Shown here: positions 1-6,276 of the stretch, one piece after another | How the letters are laid out: the number at the start of each line of letters is the position of its first letter | How positions within the stretch are numbered: position 1 is the stretch's first letter | NCBI GenBank assembly: GCA_002718935.1 | Contig: PBFV01000006.1 | Location: 1-6,492, forward strand | Length of the DNA stretch: 6,492 bases | DNA from: Verrucomicrobiales bacterium | GTDB lineage: Bacteria > Verrucomicrobiota > Verrucomicrobiia > Limisphaerales > UBA1100 | Direction of reading: 5' to 3' | Position numbers and translations under genes: made by a program | Notes under the pieces: generated by a model | What the model was told of the DNA's origin: nothing | Databases searched by the model: none | Seen by the model: the letters and a program-made list of their open reading frames with translations, nothing else

Positions 1-1
1 C

Positions 2-730
2 GATCAACTCGGTGCCGATAAGATCGCCACCGGCCATTTTGCCCGCGTGGAGCAAAACTCCGAAACCGGTCGCTATCATCTCCTACGCGGCCGCGATGAG
101 CGAAAGGATCAGACCTATTTCCTGTTTTCACTACGGCAGGATCAACTGTCACGCGCCATGTTTCCACTGGGCGAAAAGACCAAGGACGATACGCGCGACG
201 TCGCCCGTCATTGCAACTTGAAAACCGCCGACAAGGAGGAGAGCATGGAAATCTGTTTCGTGCCCGACAACGATTACGGCGGTTTCCTCCAAAAAGCCGG
301 TCTCGCCGAAAAGCATGAAGGCGAAATCATCGACCTTAACGGTCGTGTGCTTGGCCATCACGACGGCATCGAGTTTTACACCATCGGCCAACGCAAAGGC
401 CTCGGCATCAGCGCGCCGAATCCGCTTTACGTTCTCGAACTAAACGCCGATGAAAACCGTGTTGTCGTCGGCCCCGTCGAAAATCTTGAGCAGGACACCT
501 TCACCGTGGAGCGGTGTAACTGGATTCCTTTTGCCGATCTCACTGAGCCCATTGAGGCTACCACGCGCATTCGCTACAACCACTCCGGTACACCCGCCAC
601 CATCGAACTCGGCGAAAACGGCACCGCCACCGTCCGCCTCCACACACCCCAGCGCGCCATCGCCCCCGGCCAAGCCTGCGTCTTTTATCAGGATGACTTG
701 GTACTCGGTGGCGGTTGGATCGCGAGGTAG
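2..730 (+). CDS. mnmA: tRNA-specific 2-thiouridylase MnmA, 5' end cut by window edge
   Basis: MnmA adenylates U34 of tRNA-Glu, -Gln and -Lys and replaces the oxygen at position 2 with sulfur in the cytoplasm. The frame is open from base 2 and gives 242 residues before TAG at 728-730. E. coli MnmA has about 370 residues, so roughly the first third is outside the window, including the PP-loop and the first catalytic cysteine. Visible family marks are GADKIATGHFAR at the left edge, FLFSLRQDQLSRAMFPLG, then SMEICFVP with the second catalytic cysteine (codon 254-256; Cys199 in E. coli). The C-terminal part has YTIGQRKGLGI and the beta-barrel tRNA-binding region ending in LGGGWI. The sequence is intact with no frameshift. 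The gene converges on the lipoate-ligase-family gene with 21 bases between stops. The family call is secure; the start cannot be seen. Confidence 0.96.
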   Translation, partial: DQLGADKIATGHFARVEQNSETGRYHLLRGRDERKDQTYFLFSLRQDQLSRAMFPLGEKTKDDTRDVARHCNLKTADKEESMEICFVPDNDYGGFLQKAGLAEKHEGEIIDLNGRVLGHHDGIEFYTIGQRKGLGISAPNPLYVLELNADENRVVVGPVENLEQDTFTVERCNWIPFADLTEPIEATTRIRYNHSGTPATIELGENGTATVRLHTPQRAIAPGQACVFYQDDLVLGGGWIAR

Positions 731-751
731 GCAGAGAATCTCATCGCCTCG

Positions 752-1402
752 TCAACGCTTCCGGTTGTGCGAATCCAATGTATACTTGGTCGTCGTCAAT
801 TCTTCCGCCCGCGTCCCCGGCGGTTCCTCAAGCTTTGGGCAATCTCCGGTCAAAGCATTTAACCAATCCTGCAGGGGCCAATCACCGAGGGGTTGCACAG
901 AGCCTTGGATGAGCAGTCCAAACCGATTGCGACGCTGGGCGGCACCGGCGATTTTTTTGCTGTGGTACAATAAATCGTGCAATTCAAATCCCTCAAAGCA
1001 TTCTCCGGGCTTGGGGCGTTGACAGCAATCGGCCAGTTCCGTTTTCACGCCCATGGCAGTAAATGCTTTCTGCAAAAGGGCGTGGGTGTGTCTATAACTT
1101 TGGGTAGCTGAGGAGCTAGTCCATTCGTGGCCGGGCGGGAAGGTGAGACTGTAAGTCCAATCGCCATCATGCGGCACAAGTCCGCCGCCGGTGCAGCGTC
1201 GGATCAATGGGCGCAGGATGGTGGTTGATTCGATGTCTGCTATCTTTTGCGAATAGCCGAAGGTCGCGCAGGGCTCGGTCCATTCGTAAAAGCGTAAGAC
1301 GGGCTGGCCGATGTCGCCGATGAATTCGAGCAACGCTTCATCGAGCGCCATGTTGTAGGCGGGTTCGCCGGGGCCGCTGTGGAGAACAAGCCAATTCATC
1401 AT
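752..1402 (-). CDS. lipoate-protein ligase / octanoyltransferase family protein
   Basis: This is a single catalytic domain of the biotin/lipoate ligase fold, which attaches lipoate or octanoate to a lysine of 2-oxoacid dehydrogenase E2 subunits or GcvH. With the start at 1402 it has 216 residues. It shows GPGEPAYNMALDEALL near the start, RRCTGGGLVPH around residues 68-78, and KKIAGAAQRR around 149-158, the lysine-containing acyl-binding motif. It lacks the C-terminal accessory domain of E. coli LplA (about 340 residues). A cysteine (about residue 135) in a CF pair lies 15 residues before the motif lysine, where I recall the acyl-thioester cysteine of LipM-type octanoyltransferases. It may therefore be a transferase rather than an ATP-using ligase. 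I chose the ATG at 1402 because it forms an ATGA overlap with the nth stop and fits the family N-terminus. An in-frame ATG at 1435 adds 11 residues, and one at 1399 is also possible. No clear ribosome-binding site is seen for any of them. Confidence 0.85.
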   Translation of the reverse strand: MMNWLVLHSGPGEPAYNMALDEALLEFIGDIGQPVLRFYEWTEPCATFGYSQKIADIESTTILRPLIRRCTGGGLVPHDGDWTYSLTFPPGHEWTSSSATQSYRHTHALLQKAFTAMGVKTELADCCQRPKPGECFEGFELHDLLYHSKKIAGAAQRRNRFGLLIQGSVQPLGDWPLQDWLNALTGDCPKLEEPPGTRAEELTTTKYTLDSHNRKR

Positions 1403-2046
1403 GGGGCCGTTGGGCAGAGGGATTGGATTTCGCATTTGGGGCAGACCGGCTTGCGCGCGTCACAGCGCCGGCGTCCGTGCCAGATAATCCAGTGGCTGAA
1501 CATCGTCCAGTGTTCACGGGGCACGAGATTCACCAAATCTTTTTCGATTTTTTCGGGCGTCTTGGCCGAGCTAATGCGTAGGCGATCGCACAGCCGCGCC
1601 ACATGCGTGTCCACCACCACGCCTTCGTTCATACCAAACGCGTTTCCCAAGATGACATTCGCCGTTTTACGCCCGACGCCGGCCAGGGCGACTAGCTCGG
1701 GCATGGTTTGCGGCACTTGGCCTTGGTGATTTTCGACAAGTGCGCGGCAGGCTTTTTGGATACTTTTGCCCTTGTTGCGAAACAAACCGATGCGCCGAAT
1801 GTCGTTTTGCAATTCCTCCAGCGGCACGGCGGTGTAGTCGGCGGCTTTGCGGTATTTTTTGAAGAGGTCAGTGGTGACGATGTTGACCTGCTTGTCGGTA
1901 CATTGCGCGGAGAGGATAGTGGCGACCATCAGCTCCAACGGGTTGCGATAGTTCAGTTCGCAATGGGCATCGGGATAGGTGCGCTGCAGGCCGGCGATGA
2001 TTTGGCCTAGACGATCGCGTTTGGCGGCCTGCGATTCGCGGGGCAT
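1399..2046 (-). CDS. nth: endonuclease III, DNA glycosylase/AP lyase
   Basis: Nth removes oxidised pyrimidines from DNA and cuts the abasic site by beta-elimination in base-excision repair. The protein has 215 residues, close to the 211 of E. coli Nth. The helix-hairpin-helix motif LAGVGRKTANVIL spans about 121-133 and contains the catalytic lysine K127. The catalytic aspartate is D146 in VVVDTHVARL. The C-terminal [4Fe-4S] cluster ligands follow the family pattern C-x6-C-x2-C-x5-C at C195, C202, C205 and C211. ILSAQCTDKQVN around 44-55 is also typical. Nothing is missing. The ATG lies 2 bases after the stop of the kamA-type gene, and the stop overlaps the next start as ATGA, so all three are probably cotranscribed and translationally coupled. 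Confidence is very high. Confidence 0.97.
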   Translation of the reverse strand: MPRESQAAKRDRLGQIIAGLQRTYPDAHCELNYRNPLELMVATILSAQCTDKQVNIVTTDLFKKYRKAADYTAVPLEELQNDIRRIGLFRNKGKSIQKACRALVENHQGQVPQTMPELVALAGVGRKTANVILGNAFGMNEGVVVDTHVARLCDRLRISSAKTPEKIEKDLVNLVPREHWTMFSHWIIWHGRRRCDARKPVCPKCEIQSLCPTAP

Positions 2047-2048
2047 GG

Positions 2049-3281
2049 CTAAACCAGCTCCGGTTCCTCGATGGATACGGGGCGCGGGTGCAGCGGGGTG
2101 CCGTCGGGGGCTTCGGGATACTCGAAGACTTTGCCTTCGAAATTACGAATGACCACGCGGTCGGCGTTGTGGCTGAGCACGTAGTTGGGCGCCACGGGCA
2201 CTTTGCCGCCGCCGCCGGGAGCATCGATGACGTACTGCGGCACGGCATAGCCGGTGGTGTGGCCGCGCAACTGTTCCATAATCTCTAGCCCGCGCCGCAC
2301 ACTGGTGCGCAGGTGGGCACTGCCATTGATGAGGTCGCACTGGTAAATATACAGCGGCCGCACGCGGCACATCAGCAGCTTTTGCACGAGCGCCTTCATC
2401 ACGATGGGATCGTCATTCACGCCCTTGAGCAAGACCGACTGGTTGCCGAGCGGAATGCCGGCATCGGCCAAGCGCGCAAGGCCATCGCGGACCTCGGTGG
2501 TCAATTCGCGCGGATGATTGGCGTGCACGCTGATGAAGAGCGGATGAAATTCTTTGAGCATAGCGCACAGCTCGGGCGTGATGCGTTGGGGGAGAAAGAT
2601 CGGAATACGGCTGCCAATGCGGATGAATTCAACGTGCGGAATGGAGCGTAGCTCGGTGAGGAGTTGGCGCAGTTTGCTGTCGCTGAGCAAGAGCGCGTCG
2701 CCGCCGGAAAGCAGCACGTCGCGCACGGCCGGTGTGCGGCGGATGTAATCGATCTGCTCTTTGAAGTTGGGCCGGAAATCATCCCCGAGCGCGTTGCTCA
2801 CCAGCCGCGAGCGTGTGCAGTAACGACAATAGGCGGCGCAGCGGTCGGTCACCAAAAACAAAACGCGATCCGGATAGCGATGCACTAGGCCGGGCACGGG
2901 CGAGTGGTTGTCTTCGCCGCAGGGATCGCCCATCTCCCACGGGGCGGTTTGAGTCTCCTCAATCTGTGGCAGCATCTGCCGGCGGATCGGGCAGTCCGGA
3001 TTATTGGCATCGATGAGATTGAAAAATTGCGGCGTGATGGCCATAGCTAGCTTGGTGTCAGCCAAGCGAGCCCCTTCGGTTTCGGAAGCCGTTAAATTCG
3101 GGATCTGTTCCTGCAAGCTTTCCAGCGAAATTACCCGGTTCTTAAGCTGCCATCGCCAGTCGTTCCAGTCTGAATCAGCAACATCCTCCCAAGCACCTCG
3201 GCCTGCGGAATGAAATTCCTTTAGGGCGGCTACGGCATCGCGCTGTTGCGCTTCGATGGTTTTTGGCGTGGGATTGGACAC
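2049..3281 (-). CDS. kamA: KamA family radical SAM enzyme, probable L-lysine 2,3-aminomutase
   Basis: Enzymes of this type move the alpha-amino group of lysine to the beta carbon using PLP, SAM and a [4Fe-4S] cluster. Numbered from the GTG at 3281, the 410-residue protein has cluster cysteines C148, C152 and C155 (CAAYCRYC), R157 in CTRSR, and PLP lysine K360 in DAPGGGGK. Its two acidic residues D316 (YQCD) and D353 (IDAPGG) match the lysine-binding D293 and D330 of the Clostridium subterminale enzyme, as I recall it. All motifs sit at a constant offset of 23 from that enzyme, which supports lysine as the substrate. Beta-lysine serves as an osmolyte precursor (AblA/AblB) or for EF-P modification; neither partner gene is present here. 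The frame stays open 40 residues further, to an ATG at 3401, but that would overlap the upstream gene by 89 bases and add a proline- and arginine-rich non-family segment. No good ribosome-binding site precedes the GTG, so the start is less certain than the function. Confidence 0.9.
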   Translation of the reverse strand: MSNPTPKTIEAQQRDAVAALKEFHSAGRGAWEDVADSDWNDWRWQLKNRVISLESLQEQIPNLTASETEGARLADTKLAMAITPQFFNLIDANNPDCPIRRQMLPQIEETQTAPWEMGDPCGEDNHSPVPGLVHRYPDRVLFLVTDRCAAYCRYCTRSRLVSNALGDDFRPNFKEQIDYIRRTPAVRDVLLSGGDALLLSDSKLRQLLTELRSIPHVEFIRIGSRIPIFLPQRITPELCAMLKEFHPLFISVHANHPRELTTEVRDGLARLADAGIPLGNQSVLLKGVNDDPIVMKALVQKLLMCRVRPLYIYQCDLINGSAHLRTSVRRGLEIMEQLRGHTTGYAVPQYVIDAPGGGGKVPVAPNYVLSHNADRVVIRNFEGKVFEYPEAPDGTPLHPRPVSIEEPELV

Positions 3282-3293
3282 TGAGGGAGGATA

Positions 3294-3309
3294 GCGAATG
3301 GGAATTCGC
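3294..3309. repeat. Perfect 6-bp inverted repeat in the gap before the kamA-type gene
   Basis: GCGAAT (3294-3299) and ATTCGC (3304-3309) form a perfect six-pair stem around a four-base loop. It lies in the only gap (3282-3312) between genes of the minus-strand unit, 12 bases upstream of the proposed GTG start at 3281. No run of U follows on the minus strand, so it is not a classical terminator. It could affect mRNA stability or translation of the downstream gene. A six-base stem can also arise by chance. Confidence 0.4.
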
Positions 3310-3312
3310 CTG

Positions 3313-4662
3313 TCAATTGCCCGGCGGTGCGGGTGAAATGCCGAGTTTGAGCTTGGCCTGATCAGCGGTGTGTACGGTTTGGAGATCTGCCAGCACGGCA
3401 TCGAGTTGGTTCAATCTGCGGATTGTGATGGCCGCCAACGCGGAATCCGCCTCACGCAGTAGAAAGTTTTTGCGAATGGCTTTGTTGGTATACTGGTCGA
3501 GGGTGGTGCGATAATCCCTTACCAACCGCGCCAGCTTGGGGGGTGCATTAAATTGGATGAGCAGCAGGCGGCGCTGAAGATTTTTAATCATGTTGCTGTG
3601 CGAAGCGTGCGTGCCGGCGGCTAGCCTTTGCTGCAGCTTTACGAGCGGGGGCGCCTTTTCAGCTTCCGGATCGGTTTCCGCCGCGGGCACGCGCAGGACG
3701 TTGGCCAAATGATCCAGTGCCACGCCGGGCACCCAGCGGTTGGTGGCATCCCGGCTACGGAATTGCGTTTGGGCAAGCGTCCACCATTGTTCAGCGTGCA
3801 ACATGGTAGCGTGGCCGTAAGCGGCGAGGAAAGCGTGCTGGGCGTTGGGATGGCGGGGCAGGGCGCGCAGGAATTTTGCTAGCCGATGGCCGGCCCGCGG
3901 CTGTTGCAGCAGCTTGGTCACCAGCAGATGCACATGGGCGCGCAGTTGCGCGCGGCCGACCGGCGTTTTCCATTCCGCAGGCGGCAGGGTAAGGTTGAGA
4001 AATGAGATCGATTGCCCGGCGAGGATTACCGCTCGGCTTCGGGCCATGGGATCATTGGGGAACTGGAAATTTAAGACGCCTCCTGCTCCGTGTTGAAAGG
4101 CGGCGAACAGTACGGGGCCGGTAGATTGCATGAGCAATTCGGTGGTGCCTTCCGTCAGCCACGGTGGCGGCAAAACGGCCGCGCTGACACCGCGAGCGGC
4201 GTATTCTTCCAGTTGCACGGCGACAATGGCACGGGTCAGGGCAGCCGGGGTCATCACTTCCGGCAGATCCAGTCGATAACGCCATCGACCGCCGAGTGAC
4301 TGGCGGGTGAATGCCACGGCGTGTTGGGGGGTGCCCGGAAGGATGTTTAGTTGGATGGCCCCGGTCCATTTCTGGTGCTGTGGCAATCGTAGGCGTTGCA
4401 GGAGTTGATCGCGTACGGACTCGGCAAAGTGCGCCAGCTTGTCCGGCGTAAGTTGTATGCGATCAGGGATGGGTTTTTGGTTGGTGGGCGGCAGGGGACG
4501 CGGTTGGCGGACGTTGGTGGTGATGATGAATTGCCGCGACTTGCTCAACAACGAACGCGGCTTTTGACCGGTCGCTTCGACTGAGCCGGGTGCGCTGGCC
4601 AGCATCGCGGCCATGAACAGCCCCTCCAGCCAACGCCCCCCCATGGCGGTTTGTTTGCTCAC
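3313..4662 (-). CDS. Secreted hypothetical protein with degenerate peptidase-like core
   Basis: I do not recognise a named family. The 449-residue product starts with a probable signal peptide: an N-terminal basic patch, then a short hydrophobic stretch (GLFMAAMLASAPGS, about 14-27) and a plausible cleavage after VEA at residue 30. It is therefore likely periplasmic, outer-membrane associated or exported. After a proline-rich linker (about 50-70), the segment AIVAVQLEEYAARG (about 145-158) followed by PPPWLTEGTTELL (about 165-177) resembles the helix and WLxEG element of zinc metallopeptidases of the MA/gluzincin type. However, QLEEY stands where HExxH is expected, so it is probably not an active zinc peptidase. 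The C-terminal third (about 340-430) is helical and rich in Arg, Lys and Leu. The GTG start overlaps the FmdB-type stop in a GTGA junction; the in-frame ATG at 4644 (six residues shorter) is an alternative. Confidence 0.7.
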   Translation of the reverse strand: MSKQTAMGGRWLEGLFMAAMLASAPGSVEATGQKPRSLLSKSRQFIITTNVRQPRPLPPTNQKPIPDRIQLTPDKLAHFAESVRDQLLQRLRLPQHQKWTGAIQLNILPGTPQHAVAFTRQSLGGRWRYRLDLPEVMTPAALTRAIVAVQLEEYAARGVSAAVLPPPWLTEGTTELLMQSTGPVLFAAFQHGAGGVLNFQFPNDPMARSRAVILAGQSISFLNLTLPPAEWKTPVGRAQLRAHVHLLVTKLLQQPRAGHRLAKFLRALPRHPNAQHAFLAAYGHATMLHAEQWWTLAQTQFRSRDATNRWVPGVALDHLANVLRVPAAETDPEAEKAPPLVKLQQRLAAGTHASHSNMIKNLQRRLLLIQFNAPPKLARLVRDYRTTLDQYTNKAIRKNFLLREADSALAAITIRRLNQLDAVLADLQTVHTADQAKLKLGISPAPPGN

Positions 4663-4994
4663 GTCTTTTTCGTTTTGCCTGAGCTGCCTTTGGATCCCGA
4701 CGAGCTGCTGTTGGATTTTTTGGTGTCCTTCTTTTTGCTGTCGGACTTTTTCTCCTTGGCCTTTTTGGCGGCTTCGGTGGCTTTCTTCTCACCGCTCTTG
4801 TAGCTGTCGCTACGGTAATCCGTTTCGTAAAAGCCGCCTCCCTTGAAAATTATACCGCCGCCGGTGCCCAGCAGTCGCGTCACCTTTCCCCGGCAACCCT
4901 CCTGTGTGCAACGCTCCAGCTTGGGTGCTTTGATGGATTGGAAAAGCTCAAACACGGTGCCGCACTTGGCACACTCGTACTCATAGGTTGGCAT
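4659..4994 (-). CDS. FmdB family zinc ribbon protein with Lys/Ser-rich tail
   Basis: The N-terminus MPTYEYECAKCG is the hallmark of the FmdB/CxxC_CxxC zinc ribbon family, small regulatory-type proteins whose exact role is unknown in most bacteria. C8 and C11 form the first knuckle, and C29 and C34 (CTQEGC) the second. The stretch LLGTGGGIIFKGGGFYETDY (41-60) is the usual family extension, ending in the GFYxTDY motif. Residues from about 63 to 111 are low-complexity, dominated by lysine and serine, and probably disordered. The total of 111 residues is ordinary for PVC and proteobacterial members. A strong purine-rich ribosome-binding site, AAGGAGG (5010-5016 on the minus strand), precedes the ATG, with a rather long spacing of about 15. 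The gene is first in the minus-strand unit, directly behind a recognisable promoter. Confidence 0.93.
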   Translation of the reverse strand: MPTYEYECAKCGTVFELFQSIKAPKLERCTQEGCRGKVTRLLGTGGGIIFKGGGFYETDYRSDSYKSGEKKATEAAKKAKEKKSDSKKKDTKKSNSSSSGSKGSSGKTKKT

Positions 4995-5018
4995 GTGAAA
5001 TAAAACCCCCCTCCTTCT

Positions 5019-5042
5019 GCCGGTTTTTTAGGAAATACCGGC
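5019..5042. promoter_or_regulatory. Inverted repeat over the -10 region, possible operator
   Basis: GCCGGT (5019-5024) and ACCGGC (5037-5042) are perfect inverted arms. After one mismatch, TTT (5026-5028) pairs with AAA (5033-5035), leaving a four-base centre. The repeat covers the predicted -10 element and start site of the minus-strand unit and lies in the region between divergent genes, as expected for a repressor site. It could instead simply be a hairpin at the 5' end of the leader RNA. No regulator gene is in the window. Confidence 0.4.
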
Positions 5043-5053
5043 GGCCGCGTCAA
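5025..5053 (-). promoter_or_regulatory. Predicted sigma70-like promoter of the minus-strand gene unit
   Basis: Read on the minus strand, TTGACG (5048-5053, five of six matches to the -35 consensus) is followed after exactly 17 bases by TAAAAA (5025-5030, four of six matches to the -10). This predicts transcription starting near 5018, giving a leader of about 24 bases that carries the AAGGAGG ribosome-binding site of the FmdB-type gene. It is the only good promoter I see for the five minus-strand genes. The call rests on sequence match alone. Confidence 0.55.
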
Positions 5054-5135
5054 GGCGTTGCTGGCTTGCAATTCACAGGTTATTCACATAGGTTTTTTCC
5101 CGAACCCAAAAACGCCCACGGGCGAGGTATGCGCT

Positions 5136-5420
5136 ATGGCTATGACTTCAATGACACGGCAGAAGGTTTTGGACCAATACTTCATGGATGCGCGGCATAA
5201 GCTGATCGATGTCGCCGCTTTTCTGGATCGCGTAGAGCGCGCAGAAGGCGATGCGGATTTTCGCCTCGACGCTTTTCGCGATGCGATGAAACGGCTGGGC
5301 GACGACGGCAATGATCGGGCGCAGGATGTATTGATGGCGTTTAGTGATCCGACGGCGGAACCCATCGCGGAGGCCCCGGGCAAAGGCGCCTGCGGTGCGT
5401 GGCCGGGCGAAAACGCTTAA
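5136..5420 (+). CDS. Small uncharacterised protein preceding eboB
   Basis: The function is unknown. From the ATG at 5136 the protein has 94 residues. That start is preceded by GAGGT (5124-5128) at a spacing of 7, which decides it over the in-frame TTG at 5058. ATGs at 5142 and 5151 are further alternatives. The body (about 15-75) is charged and probably all helical: [20 protein letters not shown], then AFRDAMKRL and RAQDVLMAF. It ends with [23 protein letters not shown], a glycine- and proline-containing tail with a single cysteine (about C86). There is no signal peptide or membrane segment, so it is likely cytoplasmic. It is much shorter than the EboA proteins I know (around 200 residues or more) and shows none of their features I recall, so I do not call it EboA. 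It ends 25 bases before eboB and is probably cotranscribed with it. Confidence 0.75.
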   Translation: MAMTSMTRQKVLDQYFMDARHKLIDVAAFLDRVERAEGDADFRLDAFRDAMKRLGDDGNDRAQDVLMAFSDPTAEPIAEAPGKGACGAWPGENA

Positions 5421-5437
5421 CGGGCGAAAACGCTTAA
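5404..5437. repeat. Perfect 17-bp tandem duplication at a gene junction
   Basis: The 17-base unit CGGGCGAAAACGCTTAA occurs twice head to tail, at 5404-5420 and 5421-5437, without a mismatch. The first copy contains the last codons and TAA stop of the small gene; the second fills most of the spacer before eboB. The second copy does not alter the small protein but lengthens the spacer by 17 bases. An exact copy suggests a recent slippage or duplication event. Confidence 0.95.
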
Positions 5438-5445
5438 TCGATCCG

Positions 5446-6246
5446 ATGCGCTTCATCGAACCTCACGCGCATATGGTCAGTCGGACGACTGACGATTATG
5501 CGGACATGGCCACAGCCGGTTGCGTGGCGCTTTGCGAGCCGGCGTTTTGGGCAGGCTTCGATCGCGGGAGTGCGGATGGGTTCCGCGATTACTTTCGTCA
5601 GCTCACCGAGTACGAGCCTAAGCGGGCGGCCAATTACGGCATCAAACATTTCACGTGGCTGTGCATCAATCCAAAGGAATCGGAGGACATGGCGCTGGCG
5701 GCGGATGTGCTGGCGGTCATCCCAGAGTTTATGGATTGCCCCAACGTGCTGGGCATTGGTGAGATTGGCCTGAACAAAAACAGCCGCAACGAAATCAAGG
5801 TGCTTGAGCAGCATGTGGATTTGGCGGCGTCGCATGATCAACTCATCCTCGTGCACACGCCGCATTTGGAGGATAAGCACAAGGGAACCCGGCTCATTCT
5901 CGATGTGCTGAAAAATGACAGCCGCATCAATCCCGAACGCGTGATGATTGATCACGTGGAGGAACACACCATCGGCATGGTGCTGGACGCCGGGCATTGG
6001 GGCGGCATGACGTTGTATCCGGAGAGCAAATGTTCCCCGGCCCGCGCGATTGACATGATCGAGCGCTTTGGCAGCGATCGGCTTTGGTGGGATGCCGCGT
6101 GCGACTGGGGCCCCAGCGTGCCGTTGGCCGTGCCGCGCACCGCCTGCGAAATGCGCCGGCGCGGGCACGACGAGGCCTTGATCGAAAAAGTCATTTTCGA
6201 AAACCCCAAAACCTTCCTCAGCCAAAGTGAACGGTTTGCGCTTTGA
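5446..6246 (+). CDS. eboB: TatD-like metal-dependent hydrolase EboB
   Basis: This is a TIM-barrel amidohydrolase-type protein of the TatD family in its ebo-cluster form. The 266 residues begin [10 protein letters not shown], placing the metal-binding H7 and H9 at the end of the first strand. Further ligands are E106 ([10 protein letters not shown]), H137 or H140 (LVHTPH), H170 (MIDHVEEH) and an aspartate, D216 or D220, in WWDAACDWG. All expected metal positions are filled, so it is probably an active hydrolase or phosphoesterase; the substrate is unknown. The sequence resembles EboB proteins more than housekeeping TatD nucleases, as in [11 protein letters not shown] and [15 protein letters not shown] start at the ATG at 5446, which fits the family; the GTG at 5344 would overlap the small gene by 77 bases and add an arginine-rich stretch. 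No clear ribosome-binding site is visible. The next gene, 30 bases on, encodes EboE, which supports the call. Confidence 0.88.
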   Translation: MRFIEPHAHMVSRTTDDYADMATAGCVALCEPAFWAGFDRGSADGFRDYFRQLTEYEPKRAANYGIKHFTWLCINPKESEDMALAADVLAVIPEFMDCPNVLGIGEIGLNKNSRNEIKVLEQHVDLAASHDQLILVHTPHLEDKHKGTRLILDVLKNDSRINPERVMIDHVEEHTIGMVLDAGHWGGMTLYPESKCSPARAIDMIERFGSDRLWWDAACDWGPSVPLAVPRTACEMRRRGHDEALIEKVIFENPKTFLSQSERFAL

Positions 6247-6276
6247 GCACCGATTAGTTTCCGCCACACTCTGCCC

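Noticed and set aside
723..751. CGAGG/CCTCG inverted arms between the convergent stops of mnmA and the lipoate-family gene, as a terminator
   Set aside because: Only five pairs with a 19-base interior and no T run on either side; not convincing as an intrinsic terminator.
450..1022. 190-codon plus-strand frame across the end of mnmA and the lipoate-family gene
   Set aside because: Proline- and serine-rich composition typical of an out-of-frame reading; both real genes beneath it are well supported.
3282..3401. Upstream extension of the kamA-type gene to an ATG at 3401
   Set aside because: It would overlap the preceding gene by 89 bases, and the added 40 residues look unlike any aminomutase N-terminus. 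The GTG at 3281 gives the family's length.
5058..5094. Plus-strand promoter for the small gene and eboB
   Set aside because: The best pairs (TTGCTG with TATTCA, TTGCAA with TAGGTT) match only about half of each consensus hexamer; too weak to annotate.
5058..5135. TTG start at 5058 for the small gene
   Set aside because: The added residues are translated intergenic DNA, including the DnaA-box-like repeat, and the good ribosome-binding site at 5124-5128 points to 5136.
5344..5445. N-terminal extension of eboB to a GTG at 5344
   Set aside because: The extra residues are an arginine- and proline-rich shadow of the small gene; [10 protein letters not shown] at 5446 is the natural start of a TatD-like protein.
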